Shown here: positions 1-13,110 of the stretch, piece by piece | Position numbering within the stretch: position 1 is the first letter of the stretch | Layout: each line of letters begins with the position of its first letter | DNA from: Progne subis subis | Lineage: Eukaryota > Chordata > Aves > Passeriformes > Hirundinidae | DNA: 64,000 nt | NCBI GenBank assembly: GCA_022316685.1 | Contig: JAKJHU010000085.1 | Location: forward strand, 372,001-436,000 | Direction of reading: 5' to 3' | Notes under the pieces: generated by a model | What the model was told of the DNA's origin: nothing | The model's input: only the letters and a program-made list of their open reading frames with translations | Databases searched by the model: none | Made by a program: the position numbers and the translations under genes

Positions 1-864
1 CTGGAGGGGTTTGCGCTACACTGGCTGCGCACAGGGCTCTGCGAGGAGGGCTCTGCTGGGAAGGCAGCTCTCTCTCTCCCTCTCTCTAGGGAAAAGGGCA
101 GCTCTGGCAGCCAGAGCCAGGCTTGCAGCACGCTCTGCTTGGCAGGGAAAGAGGTTATTTATAAGCTCACCCAGCTCCTGGAGAGACACAACACCGGGGA
201 AGGTGCAGGAGCAGTTCCAGTGAGAGGAACAGCAGACAGAGCAGGAGAGGGACACCAGGGAAAGGGCAGCAGCATCTTAAAAGAGGCCAGAAGGAAGCAA
301 GGAGCCCTTCGAGCCTGGATGCCTCAGCTCCCTGCCGCAGGAGCCTATAAATAATCCCAGGCTGAGAAGCCTCGTGCTGCACAGAAAAGCAGGGAATGAG
401 TCACACCTGGAAGTCTGCTCCGCTCTTTCGATGCCACACAGGGGCCACGGGCTGGGAACAGGCTCCTGAGGGTCTTCGATGTGAGAGCCCAGCAGGAAAG
501 GAGAAAACCCAGCCTCCTCTCTATAAACTCCCATTCCGTAACAGCAAGGAAAAGATTTGGACTTGACAGACTTTCAGCTGGATCAATTCTCAAGGGGATT
601 TAAAAATAAAATATTATTTCTAGTCCTTCCTCAATGGCTGCACACACTGCCAGGACTCCTCTCTCTTTTGACACATCCCTGTATATTTTAAGCACAAAGA
701 CCTCAGGGACTGTGACCTCTGCCAGAACAATCCATCCTCTGGCACTCCCCACTTCCCCAGCCCAAGGTCCTGGAGCCTCAGCGTGTTCCCAGGAATGGCA
801 CATGGCACAGCCCGGGCAGGGAATGCACCAAAAGCCCCAGTCCGGGCCAGCACGGGAGACTCAC
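1..864 (-). other. SGSM1: SGSM1 intron 3 (partial)
   Basis: This stretch lies 3' of SGSM1 coding exon 3 in the minus-strand gene and runs off the left edge of the window. A GTGAGT donor (minus strand) begins at 864. I see no further SGSM1 exon or other gene here; open frames in it are short and lack family resemblance. Pyrimidine-rich CTCT runs occur near 70-90. Confidence 0.7.
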
Positions 865-3800
865 CACAAAAGGAGATGATGTGGCTGCTGTCCTCATGCA
901 CAAACTTCCTCGTCACAGCCTCCTCCATGATCTGCTTCACCTGCAGGACAGAGGCAGTCAGGGAAAACTGGGAATTTCAGCCGTGGACCGGAGCGAGGAG
1001 ACCTGCGGTGAGGTGGGTACACAGGAGCCTCCTCTGCTCCCAGGTTTTCCCAGTGGCACAGGAGATCTCAGGGAGGATTGATGGAGCTCTGCCTGCTGAG
1101 CATCACCAGCTACTTCAAAAAGTCAGGTATAGAAAAAGGGTTGTTTGACTTTTGAGAAACTTCACAGTAGGAAAACGATGAGCCAAGAATTAACTGAGCA
1201 TCACTTAGACAAAAGCCATCCAATAAAGGTACCCAAATCTCACATTTAAGGTTTTTACAGCATTGTTCTGTTTCTCTCATTTTGTTTGACAAATTCCCTG
1301 TGGCACAGCTGCCCCAAATGACTGCAACTATCCATCAATGCCTAATTCAGTGATCACCTGGCACCAGCTGTGCCCAGGAATTCCATCTGCACAGCAGTGC
1401 CAGCAGCTCTGCCCTCTCTGACTCACAGCTGAGCCAGAGGAAGCTGTCACTTAGTGCTCATCAAGGGCACCATTAGGGGACAGAAACAAACAGGACCCCG
1501 CACAAATCAGGATTTTTGCAGGGAGCAGACGGGAGCTCAGCCCCGCCAGGGCAGGTCTGGCAGCAGAGTGGTGACTTCCATCCCCGGCTGTCGCCCTCCC
1601 TAATCCCGCTGCAAACCAGCCAAAGCCCAGCTGAGTCTTTGCTCCTTAAACATTCGGTTCCCAACCACTTTTCCTTTCAAACACAGCTGCCAGCATGCCT
1701 GGATCTCATCTTCCAGCGCCTCTATAACATCTTGCTTTTGGAAAACACGGGGGAAAGCGTTCCCAGCACAGGGCTGAGGGCGTGAAGGAAGCCCTGCTCA
1801 GCAAGGTGTTCTCCCTGAGGGCACGGGGAGGAGGGAAAGACAGCAGGTCAAGACTTGGCCAGGCAAACCTCGCCTGAATGAGAGACCTTTAATGGCATCA
1901 TTTGAGGAATTAAACTCCTTCGCAAGGTATAATCAAGGCCAGTAATGCACGGCTGACAGCTCCATAAAGGAAATCCTGAGTATGGATTAAGAGCAGAGTC
2001 CTCTCTGAGCCAAGAGCTGCTCTGTGGCAGAGCCATCAGGTGAGATCCCTGCTCCGTGACTAACAGAGCCCTGAGACTTCCCTGGATGCCAGCAGCTGGG
2101 ATGAGCTGGTACTGAGTCAGGAATTCACAGCAAGGAATGTCACCCAGACGTGGAACTCGGGCCTGGAGGTGGCTCAGGGCGCTGGGAAATTCCTCTTGGC
2201 ACAGCATGGTCCAGCTCCTTCACCTCCCAAATCCCAGCCCCGTGCTCAGAGCAGCGACTCCACCTGCAGGAACAGCCCAGGGACCGGGATAAAGCTCCAC
2301 CTTCCACCCCAGTGCTTCATCGTGTCCTAAAACTGCAGCTGTCCCTGGTCAGGGCACCTCCTGGTGCTCCTTCATGCCTCACCTCCTTAACTGCAGCTGC
2401 AGTCCTCATGGAGGGCTCCTTGCTCCAGCAGCGTTTTATTTTACACTTCAGCAGCAGAAACAGGGCCAGAGCAAGTCCCAGCAAGAGGAGAGGAGGCTCT
2501 GCATCCCACACATCCCCTGGCCTTGGCTGCAGGGGTGGATCAGGGATGGGAAGCAGCACACACCTCGTGTCCACCAGCACCTGGGTGCTGCCCAGAGCCG
2601 CCCCTTTTCCTCCACCTGGAGTTCCAGGTGTCCAAAGATACTCTGGCAGCCTGCCCAGCCCTGGAGCCATCCCTGACCACCCCTGGGAGGGAGGTTCACA
2701 TCTTGGGGGCCCTCAGGGATTACCTGAAATTTGGCTCTCGCAGCTGGCTGAGGCACCCTTGTCCAGATGGCTCCTGACCCTCGCCCAGGCAGGCTGAGCT
2801 TCCTCTGGCAGCAGGACACAGCACTTCCCTCTCACACCTCCAACTGACCTCCCAGAAAATGATGACACACGGGCATTAAATGTGCACTCATGGCAGCACT
2901 GGTGGTGCCGGGATTTTACACCCCAAACTCCATCCCCCCAAAATACACCTGAAAATCGATGTGCAGAGTTCAATACAAGCAGTCTATTCAAATGTTTGTT
3001 TGAAATTTCAATATATTGGCAGTGCCTCAGGCCACAGGGCCTTCCCCAGGGCAGTGACCATCTGTTTGTCCAGGGCCTGGGGACCATCCAGGACAGCAGG
3101 ACACGGCTCTGACACCGGGCATTTCGGTGCCAACCCTGCACAAACCACCTGCATGCTCGAGGCACAAACAGAACGCCTTCCAAGAGACACAGTTTAGTGG
3201 AAAATTACTCATTAAAAGTTAAAAAAAAAAAAAAAAAAAAGAGAAAAAAGAAAAAAATTGCACTGTGTTGGCTGAGGCTGTAACACTAAAAGTAAGTCAG
3301 GGAAGTCTAAAGGGCTGGAAGTGGGAAGGGCACTGCAACAAGGGGACTCACCTGGTGTGTGATAAACACAAACATCAGCCCTAGAAGGCAGAGGACAGAC
3401 AGACAGACGTGGCCTTGTAGCACAAAATAAGGGATATCTTGGAATCCTGGAATGGTTTGGGTGGGAAAGGACCTTAAAGCTCATCCAGTTCCTCCCCCTG
3501 CCATGGGCAAGGACACCTTCCACTATCCCAGGTTGCTCCAAGCCCCAGCCTGGCCTTGGACACTTCCAGGGAACAGAATAAATGCTTCCAGGGAATAGAG
3601 CCAAGAGATCCCACCTTTCTCTACGTACCAAGAAAGTTTTCCAACAAAACCATCTCACGTTTGCCCAAACAGACACAGCTGGCATCTGCAGGACAGCTCA
3701 GAGCCAGAGAACCCCAAAACCCCTGACAGATCTCGGGTGCTGCTGTCTGCAGACCCCAAAGGACTCTCCCACTCGGAGCAGGCTCCCCACAGCCAGATGG

Positions 3801-6800
3801 GATCACCACAACCACAGCTGGGATCTGCCACGTGCTCCAGGATCCTCGGGGAATTTGTGACACCCCGGGGACGGGAGGGAACACGGGCTCAGCCACACTT
3901 GGCTCCCTCCACGGGGAAGACTTGAACAGCCTCTGAATGTGCTGCATTCCAGCATTTTAATGCTAATTCTCAGATTGTAGACAGAACAATCCCAACAGAT
4001 GAGGCTGCCCACTCCAGATCTCATGCCAGCCTAGGGAAATGAGATGTTTGCTCTTCTTCTATTAAAAAGGAAATTAAAACAGCAACTAATAATTTAGCTG
4101 TAGGTAAATTTGAGAGGGAATATCATCAAGTATTCCACAACAGCACAAACAATCCCCCTGGCTCCAGCTGAGAGCACAGGACAAGTTCCCCTGGAAAGGG
4201 AAAATCAAACCCTCACGTGTCCAACAGCCCCAGGCTGGGACGAAGGCTTACACCTCCCTGTTACAAAATTCCCAGGGAAATGCCTCATCCAAAGTCCAGC
4301 TCTGTTGTCACACCCAGCCCTGTTGTCATTCCCACTGCTGGAACAAGCCAAATATTATCACAGCCACCACCGAGGTGCAGGGACCAGGAGCAAGCCAAGA
4401 ACTCCAGGTTTAATTAGTCCAAGGCAATATTGACCCACAACTGTTGCACCTGGTCAGATTTTTCCCTACAGAACCTGTACTCTGGATCATTCAGGGATGC
4501 TGGCAGTCTGTCTTCCTGCCTCTTGCAAAGCCTTTCACTGGTTATTAAGGCATTTCTGTGGAAGCACAGCACCTCCTGTCTATTTGGCCATGCTCATAAC
4601 TCTGTGAAATTGTTTACAGCAAGCCAGATGCAAACAGAGTCCCCAGGGAGATCCTTTTCCCAGTCCTGTTCCAGGGTCAAGCTCGCTCACATTGCCACAG
4701 CCTGAGAACAGCTGTGGGGATGCTCCTGGTCTCCAGATCCAGGAATGGGCCTGGTTGCCATATCCAGCACCAAAAAACACCTGGATGAGCAAAAAATGTG
4801 GCACAGCAGCCACACACTGGAGACAAAGCAGTGGGAGAGCATCCCATCCCAAACTCAAAGGATTTAGAGCAAAAAATGGAGATGGAGGCGATGGAAGTGA
4901 CAAGACAATGATGGAGGCGATGGAGATTTCTCCTGGTCCCTCTGAACACCTGGGGTGTCTGATGGGCTGGATGAGATGCTGTAAGATCAGAGCCAGGAAG
5001 CTGCACTGCCTGCATCCCCTCAGAGCCACAGAATTCGTCACAGAATCATGGAATTGTTCAGGTTGGAACAGACCTCCAAGATCATTGAGCCCAACCATCT
5101 ACCCAGCACTTCCAGGCTCATTGTTCCTGTTCAATACACCTGGCCCAGGAGAACCATCCAGCCCTCAAAAGCCACCAAACAACAAAATAATTTAAGAAAA
5201 AAATCCATTGATGAAAGAGGTTTTAAACTTGATTTGCTTTTGTACATTTTCTTTACAAATTCTGTTCCAAGCTGGAGCTTTCTCATTCTCATCAGCGTTC
5301 TCATCCTTGCTCTGATTATGTGTTTGGAGTGAATTCTTGCACTTAAAAAAAAATAAAAATCCCACTTTCCCTGTCAGTTTTGGTGCAACGAGTGCACGTG
5401 GGCATTCCTTGCCGTAGTCTGAGCTCTCCTGTAATTGCTTCTTCCAACCAAGGTCTCTTTCCATGAAGAAACCTCCACAGGCTCCCCATGGAACACTGCA
5501 GCACTGCCACCTCTCAGGGGGTACAAAATGCTGAAGGATCACTGAGATGGCAACATCAGGCCATCCCCAGGCAGGGTGCATTTGCCAGGACACACAGACT
5601 TCCCTGCACTGCAGGGGAATATTTCCCAGCAGGAATGTAAGCCTGGTTTTGCTGGATGCACCAAAGGCGTCCCAAGGCAAAGCAGGTGCAGAATCTCTGC
5701 TCAGCTCCAGGACACAAAGACATCATTCCAAACCCCAAGTCCTTCTGGTGCCCACGGAATGCTGGCTGGAAATCCTGGGATATTTCATCGCATTGCCCAT
5801 GCTGGAGCTAAAGCCACTTTTTCAGCCAAAGCAGAACTTCTCAGACTGAAACCTCACACCAACCAGATTTATCTTGACATTTGAAGATGAAATGTCTGCC
5901 TCTTGCCTGCCTTGTTGCTACAACACCCTTTTTGAGCAGCCTTGTTGGTAAAATTCCCATTTGCAAACTCGGCGCTGCAGGATTCCCCGTTTCTCCTGCG
6001 CTACCACATTCCTCATCTTTCCAGCAACAAACGCCACGACCATCCCAAAAAAACGGATGCCAGACTGCCCAGCACCACCACGAGCTGCAGCCACGCTCTG
6101 CCGCTTCTCCAAGAGACCACTAAAACAAAAAAATCCCAATTATTTGTGCCTGGATCAATTAAAACACCCCCAGCTACAGGGCACAGGCACCTTTTATACC
6201 CAGAGACATTTCGGTGGCCCCGGGCACGAGGGGACAGCACAGGGACAGCTCTGATGGCACCAGGCACTTGCCTTGAAAGCCATTTGGCAGCTCCCAGCTC
6301 CTGCTGCCTCAGAAGCATCGATCACCCTCCAGCCCACTTGAGACCTTTGGCTTTTCTAAAAAGTCTCATTCAATTATTTATGAGCGATTGCTGAATAAAA
6401 CATGGCACCTCCTGCAGCTGAGGAATCCTCCACGTGACACACAGGAGGGAATTCCAGGCCAGCCCTTCCCCAGGAGCCATGGGTGCTCACAGCTGGGGAC
6501 TGGGATGAGGCTCCTTGGGGGGAAGAGGGAGGAGAGCTCCGAATATCTGTGCAGTCCGCTGGAAAATGAGTTTAAAATACATTAATGGAAGGATCCATAA
6601 TGCAACATTGCACCCTGGGGGACGCAGGGGTGATCCCAGCTGCTGGCACTTGCTGACAGTGTTTTGCTTTCTTCACAGAGCACCAACTTTTTGGCCAAAA
6701 AATCCGTGCTTACCACACTAATTTAAGCTGCCTGAGATCACGTTATAGCTGGTTCTATTCTCGTTGTGTTTTGTGCTTGTCAAACGCACATTTCCACGCC

Positions 6801-9800
6801 ATCTGTGGGCACTGCTGGCGCTGCTCGCTGTAAATGCTCAATACAGGCATTTAAGGAAACATTTAAGGCAAACTTTAGTCATTTCTGTGTTTCCAGCACA
6901 CCCAGCCTCGAATCCAGGCTCTGTTCTCGCCACATCCCAAAGCTCCTGCTTTTCCCAGGTAGTGATGTCACCCTGCTGAGGCTTTTGGATCCACTGACAC
7001 GTGGCAAAGGATGACGCTGAAAACTTCCAGCTCCAAATTGCCCCGAAGTCCTGAGTCCGTGCAGAGCCAGGTATTTCCATGGCAACAGGCAGGACGATGG
7101 GAGGGAGGAGGGCAGGATGCTTTGGCAGCAGAGGACAGAGGGTCCCCCGGCCCAGGGAAGGTGTGAGAAAGGGGGAAAGCAGCACAAAACCTGCTCTGGG
7201 GGTGAAGGCTCAAGCCAGGGGTTTCTGGAGCACGAGAGCTCTTGTGCAAAGCCCTGCTTTTATCCTGAAAAGGAGAGGAAATGGTCCCCGGTGATCAGTG
7301 CTGCTCTTCAGAGCAGATCGAGATGCAGGCAATCGAGAAATGCTGCATTAAGGGGCCTCTGTTCTCTCTTGGTACAGAAACATCTGAAAAAGGCTGCCCA
7401 GGGTGTTCAAGAGACATCAGAGGGTCCCTCTGCCAACAGCAGCTTTCATTACCAACCTGCAGCTCATCATCCTCATCCTTATCTTGCCTGAACACTTCTG
7501 ACAGCTACACAAAGGCCTTTTCCCTTCCTTTTTTTTAATAAACTGGCCTTGAGAACACTTAAAGCTCTCAACATTAATTTTTCAAGTCCTAGTAACATTA
7601 AATTAATTTACAATTTTCCACCCATCCAGAATGAAATAGCTGGCACTGACGCCCGCAATCTGATATTTAGGAGCGGCAGGAGCACAGAAAAACAAACCCA
7701 AGCTGCAAAAACATTGCTCTTACCAGTCATTTGTGTTATTTAGCCACAAACCAGGCAGCATGGCTGGGGCTTCTCTGAAAGGGTGGGAGGAAGAGACTGA
7801 CTGTTGTTCCCATGACACATGATGAAGGAATTAGTCAACAGCTACACAGTGACAACCATTCCAGCTACTGAAAAATAAACAATATTTCTGGCAGAAGACA
7901 AGCAGGCTGTGGTCAGCCCCAATCTTTTGAAAGAACCCTAAGAGCAGGCAGCAAAATGTTCAATCCAGGTCCAACAGTTAGTGATGAGTGGAGACTCAGA
8001 GCTGCTCAGGGCGGCAAGTTAAACATAAACTAAGTTTTTGCAGAAGAACAGCCGAGGTGACTGTTTGCTTTCATACACCACTCAGCCTTTCACTCAGCTC
8101 ACATTCCAGGGACACGTGTGCGGGTGGATCGCACAGGTAACACCTGCTGCTTCCCCTCCCCTGTGCCACGCCTGGAGGGTGTTAAAGACACACCTCAGGA
8201 CTCTCCTCTCTCCAAAAAACTTATAAAAGAACGAGAGGAAAAAGGTTGCAAGGAGAATACTCCTAGCTGAAAACCCACACCTCTCCAAACCTGGGTATTT
8301 CAGGCTCTGGGTTTGTAAAAAAAGCCTCGTTCCACCTGATAAAAGCTCTGAAAAAAATCAGAGCATGTTGGTCACGCTGCTTATCCTGCACAACGGGGCA
8401 CAAAGTCAGGCTCCACTCCTTCCCTTGCAGCCTGCTGACAGACAGTCCATTCTGCAGCTTCCAGGCTTGGTTTGATTTATTGTGACCATATGGGGCCGGG
8501 TGGGGGAGGAGGGAGGAAGAAGATGGTGACAGATAACAGAGCTCATCGCAAACTGCACATCCACAGCAGCACAGGACTTCTCCAGAACCCAGCGCCTTAA
8601 CCATGGCAACAGCCAAATACTGAGGGCTGTTCGGTGCCCTGGGTGATTCCAGTTTATTGTTTCTGGGATCAGACCTCCTTCCCAGCATTTGCCTCGCTCA
8701 GCCGTGGCCCTGGGGTGACAGACGTGGCACAGCCCTGCCTGTCCCTGCTCTCAGCTGGGCTCGCCTGCACTGAGAGCCCTGGCAGCAGCAAAACCAGGCG
8801 TGGCCTCGTGAAATGAGAATAATACAGGTTTGAGAAAGGTTAAAATTCTGGGAGTTGGGGGGAAAAAACCCTCCAAATTTCCGCAGCTGGCGCTTTCTAC
8901 TGCTCCTTGGAGTCTGCACAAGCTCCTGGCTTAACCTAAGGCCAGCCTAGAAGAGGGAGAAAAACCAAAAGTGTGAACAGGGAGCAACAGGCACAAGAAC
9001 CTGCTCCTGGTTTCAGGGATGGTACTAAATAATTAACTCCATAACCTACAGGATCATGGTTTTTAATTCCTACCAGAGCAAAGCCCAGGTGGAGAGCACG
9101 GGTCCTCCATGGAATCCCCCCAGGGCTGGGCACCCACAGCCCCCATGGCTGGACCCAGCCCCTGCCCAAGCTCAGCACTTCCAGCAGGAATGGAAGGACA
9201 TGTGGAAGGCAAATCCCAAGGGAATGGAAACCACCTGGTACCTGCACAGGCAGGGAGCCCGCATCCACACCAACATCCCAAACAATGGGATCACCAGGAA
9301 AAAGCCTCTGCTGTGTGCCAGCACCAAGGGGCTGCTGGAGAGAGCCCGGAGCATGCCAAACACCCAGGTCACAGCACCATGGTGGCACCGAAGAGGGCAT
9401 GGAGGACTTTCCCCACGCACCCCTTCCCTCCCTCGGGCTTTACTCACATCCACCAGACCCATGTTATCTCCTCAAAAGCCTGCAGAAAGGCACGGGCCCA
9501 CCCCAGCTCTGCTCCCCGAGGTACCAGCTCCACTTTCCCGCAGCACACGGCCCTGGGAGGGAGCAAAGCCGGGCTCTGAAGGGCAGGCTCCGGGGGAAGC
9601 CAGGCTCCCACCCTGCAGCAGCTCTCCCTGCACTCAGGAGCTGCCACAGACACTAATAATGAGATGGCAGCTCCATCCACAACGCTAAATAAATGCCATG
9701 CCCTTTTGCTGGTTTAATAGCTGTTGCTCAGGCAACCAGTAGTATTCCTTTAGCACCATAGCCGGCGCAGGATTAAAGGTGGGAAGCGGTCTGGACCCTC

Positions 9801-10708
9801 CCCGGACCCACCACCCACGGCTCTGCTTCTCCCGACTCCGAGCAGCGCCTTGCACTCCCCGGGAGCCCGTAAACCGGAGAGCGAGGTGCTCGTGACACCA
9901 GAAACAAAACACCACACACATCCCGGGAGGTGACCGGCAGGGACAGAGCGTGGGCAGGACACGACAACAGCTCCCGGTGACCCAGAGCTCCAGCACCGGG
10001 CTCCGTGACCCGACGGACACGCGGGATAAACACGGGGCTCCAGGCGGCCCAGCACGGAACAAGGCACGAACTAACGGAGTTAAAGATGCCTGAGAAGAGG
10101 GAGCACGGCCGAGATGCCAAACGCCATCACCCTGCACCGGGCACACACAGATTTGGGCCCCCTCCCTCTCCCCCAGCACCCGCTGCCCCCCGCCCTGCCA
10201 AGGAGCGCCGTGCTGCGGGAGGGCTCGTCCCATCCCCGCTCCCCAGGGAAGGACGCAGCGCCGGCAGTCGCCCCTTTTCCCCTGCGGAAAATCCCAAGTT
10301 GTGGCGTGCTCTGCCCTCAGCCACAGGCGATTTTCCAAGGATGCCGGGCACTGGCGCTGCAGGGATGCTTCTCCGCCCCTCGGGACCCGCAACCGCGCCC
10401 AGGTGCGTTCTCGGGCTGGTTTTTGGGGGGCTCTTAAACCCGCGGTAGCAGCAGCCGGAGCCAGCGGATGGCGAGGGCGGGGGGGAGGCCGGAGCTCCCC
10501 CGGGCAGGAGCCGCCGCAGCCGCCGGTGGTCCCGCACCCACCTCCTTCTTGACGGTGCGCAGCAGCCGCTGCCGGGTCTCCGCCTCTGCGGGGAGAAATG
10601 AGGAGAAGAGACCCGTTAGCTCGGCCCCGTCCCGCCACCCCCGGTGCCGGTGTCGCTCCCCGGTGCCGCTCCCCGCCCGCCTTATGTACCCGCCGGGGCC
10701 GCCGCCAT
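865..10708 (-). CDS. SGSM1: SGSM1 5' end: first three coding exons (small G protein signalling modulator 1)
   Basis: SGSM1 is a RUN- plus TBC-domain protein that acts on Rab and Rap small GTPases on endomembranes. Three coding exons are visible on the minus strand: 10708-10690 (19 nt, starting MAAAPA), 10585-10542 (44 nt, ending RLLRTVKKE) and 940-865 (76 nt, beginning [13 protein letters not shown] and ending HIISFC). Phases join exactly: 19+44 nt gives 21 whole codons, and the third exon adds 25 codons plus one base. The joined N-terminus matches the start of human SGSM1, including the [10 protein letters not shown] block and the beginning of the RUN domain. The start is fixed by this homology. 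The exon 1 donor (GTACAT) is weak; the exon 2 (GTGGGT) and exon 3 (GTGAGT) donors are good. The remaining RUN region and the TBC domain lie beyond the left edge. The paralogue SGSM2 is less likely given the neighbours. Confidence 0.92.
3445..3575 (-). repeat. CR1 LINE 3' fragment
   Basis: The segment has the characteristic avian CR1 3'-end wording in reverse orientation: a 'GGAATGGTTTGGGTGGGAAA' start, then the CCATGGGCA...ACACCTTCCACT and CCAGGTTGCTCCAAGCC blocks. It lies in SGSM1 intron 2. Boundaries are approximate. Confidence 0.85.
5040..5115 (-). repeat. CR1 LINE 3' fragment (short)
   Basis: The wording CAGAATCATGGAATTGTTCA, followed by GGTTGGAACAGACCTCCAAG and ATCATTGAGCCCAACC, is the reverse-complement 3' end of a CR1 element. 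It lies in SGSM1 intron 2. Limits are approximate. Confidence 0.8.
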
Positions 10709-11200
10709 GGCCGCGCTCGCTCCGCAGCGCCCGCAGACTGCCGGGCACCGGGCCGGGCCCGCCGGGCCGCACCGCCCCGCCGGGGAGGGGCCGCGGCCGC
10801 CGCCAATCCGCGACCGGCACCGGTACCCCCGGCACCGGTACCACGGTAACCCCGGCAGCGGCATCCGCGGTACTCCCGGCATCCGCAGCCCCCCGGCAGC
10901 CCCGTACCCCCGGCACCGACACCCCCGGCACGCCCCGTACCCCCGGTACCCTCGGCACCCCCGGTAGCCGCGGCCCGAGGGGCGACCGGGTCCGCTCCGG
11001 GGCTCCCGCGGGTGCCTCAGCCGGGACCGGCGCCACGGTGCGATCAGAGCCGTCCCCCGGCTCTCGGGGTCGCCTGCAGTCCCCTTTCCCCCAGCTGAGC
11101 CCCGTTACCCCAGCCAGGTCCCCGACCCAGCCCCGAGGTGCCCGCGGGCGGCGGTGGCGGGGCTGGGTGACGCGGGACGAGGGTGTCCCCGCACATGGGG
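10400..11200 (-). promoter_or_regulatory. SGSM1: CpG-rich promoter region of SGSM1
   Basis: This is a very GC- and CpG-rich block spanning SGSM1 coding exons 1 and 2 and extending upstream, with imperfect CCCCGGCACCGGTA-type repeats at about 10810-10960. A CpG island over the first exons is the expected promoter type for a widely expressed gene. No TATA box is evident. The extent is judged by eye. Confidence 0.65.
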
Positions 11201-12404
11201 ACCTCTGGGGCAGCGTCTGCCTCTCGGACAGGGGTTCAGGGCTCTGGGGGTCCCTCACAGGGGCGAAACAACCACGTCCTTTCATGCGTGAGCTCCAGCA
11301 CGGCGGGAAGGTGACAATGACCGGAGACCCCCAGTGCCTCCTCTCGAAATGCCCCCTCCGCAGCCCCTCGGAGAGCGCCCTGCCTGCAGCTCCATTAACA
11401 TCCCTTCTGTTTTCCTCTTCCCTCGTTCGCTGTTCCAGGACATTTCCATAGAAACAGCATGCCGGCTCCTCCGCAGTCCAGTTTCCAATAACTACAGACG
11501 GCGTTAGTGCGAGGGCAGCGGCTCCCGGCCGTGCTGCGCCGGCTGAGCCCCGCTGCCATCGCCGCTCAACCCCGGCACGGACACGGTCTCGCCCCAGACC
11601 GACCCCAGAGACGCCTCGGAGCTTTTCCTGCCGTGCTCCATCCTCCCGATGGTTCCCTCCGCTGCCCAGGCTGGCACGACAGCCAGGAGGGAGTTCTGAG
11701 CTCGGGATTAATCCGAATTCGGTCCCTTCTGTACCTCCCAGGGGCCGGGAGGAAGCCTGGGCCGTATCCCTGTTTCCGTGTTCTCTGTTTGCTTTTCGCT
11801 GTTTATTTGCTTGTTAAATAGCCGCTAGCGGAGGTGGTGGCTGCAGCTCGGGGGAATGTGACTGCTGGACCAGATGGGTCCCAGAATCCCTGGGAGAAAA
11901 TCATCTGAAAAAAAAAGGACAGGAACAAACTCCCCCCAAGCCTTGCTGGTTCCTTTTCCTTGGAAAATTCTGCTTTAGTCCCCGGATTAAAGACAGGTGG
12001 GAGAGGATTGCCCCCTGCTTTCTGGAGCTTGGAGAGCTTAAATGAGAGCACGTTGATCTATACTTAATGTGATTAAGTTATATCTCTGAGTATCATGCTA
12101 ATTAAATTAAACTTCCCACTGCTGCCTCTGCGGCTTAAACAGCATCGTTGTTTTAAGACCGCAATTCACTCCCCTGCATTTCCCTGCCGGGTGAGCAGGT
12201 GGGATAAAAGCATTCTGCTGATCGAGTCATCGTGGCGCTTAGAAACAACTTCTAAAGCAATGGATAGTCAAACTTAAATCTGATTTGAGTTGGATTTAAA
12301 CTCTGCATTTTCAATCTGAAGCGATTTGCGCTTTGAATAAGGAAAACAACAGGGGGAAAGCAGAAGGAAGGGGTGAGGCAGCGCACAGGCTGGGTCTGAC
12401 CGCG

Positions 12405-12640
12405 ACGTCTCAGGTGTAGAAACAGGATATTGGGAAGGAATTCTTCCCTGTGAGTGGGAAGGGCCTTGGAACACAGTGCCCAGGGAAGCTGTGGCTGCCC
12501 CTGGATCCCTGGAAATGTCCAAGGTCAGGCTGGACAAGGCTTAGAGCAACCTGGGACAGTGGAAGGTGTCCCTGCCCATGGCAGGGGGTGGGACTGGATG
12601 ATTTTAAGGTCCCTTCCCATCCAAACCGTCCCGCGATCTC
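12405..12640 (+). repeat. CR1 LINE 3' fragment
   Basis: This is a sense-orientation CR1 3' segment. The blocks ATTCTTCCCTGTGAGTGGG, GCCCAGGGAAGCTGTGGCTG, TTAGAGCAACCTGGGACAGT and GGAAGGTGTCCCTGCCCATG appear in the usual order. Edges are approximate. Confidence 0.88.
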
Positions 12641-12689
12641 CCTAAAACTCCTCTCCCCCTGCTCTCCTGCCATCCCCAGCAGCTCTTTC

Positions 12690-13110
12690 CACCTTGCAGC
12701 TTCTAGAAACGCTCGGGGAGATTTCAAAGCTCTCCCCTCACCGGTCTGACAGCGCGGCGCTGACCCGCTGCCGGAGGAGCCGCAGCCGCATGAGCGGAGG
12801 GGCAGCGGCGCGGGGAGAGCGGGCGGAGGGACGGGAGCAGCGGGGGAATTCACGGCTCGTTCATTCCCCAGCGAGCGCCCGGGGGGATCTGTCAGGGATG
12901 GAGGGACTGAACCGACGGCTCGGCTCAGCCCTGGGCTGGAGCGGGGCATTCGCCGTGCCGGGAAAACCGAGCCCGGTCCGTGCCCGGGCACAGGGAGCTG
13001 GCAGACAGCAACGTGAGCATCCCTGCGCTGCAAAACCTGCCCGGCTCCGGCTGGGAGCGGCTGTGGGAGTAGCTCCGGCCATGGACCTTCCTGCAGGCCC
13101 AGCTCTGTCC
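12690..13110 (+). promoter_or_regulatory. CpG-rich block, possible promoter of the SERT-like gene
   Basis: This GC/CpG-dense stretch, including GC-box-like GGGGCAGCGGCG motifs, lies about 2.2 kb upstream of the first recognised transporter exon and is flanked by lower-CpG DNA. It is the only such block in the intergenic interval besides the SGSM1 promoter. The link to the transporter is inference from position only. Confidence 0.35.

Larger units (their letters stand above)
941..10541 (-). other. SGSM1: SGSM1 intron 2 (9.6 kb)
   Basis: This is a long first-quarter intron between the TVKKE exon and the VKQIM exon. It contains CR1 fragments near 3445-3575 and 5040-5115 and an A-rich tract at 3220-3257. 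The open frames in it do not resemble known families and lack coherent splice structure. I see no nested gene. Confidence 0.75.

Noticed and set aside
2150..2797. 215-codon open frame in SGSM1 intron 2
   Set aside because: Pro/Ser-rich composition, no family resemblance, and comparable open frames overlap it on the other strand; typical of stop-poor GC-rich DNA.
9685..11451. Long open frames on both strands (up to 373 codons) around 10-11 kb
   Set aside because: High GC in the SGSM1 CpG island depletes stop codons; the peptides are Arg/Pro/Gly-rich low complexity. Only the short [16 protein letters not shown] piece is genuine SGSM1 exon.
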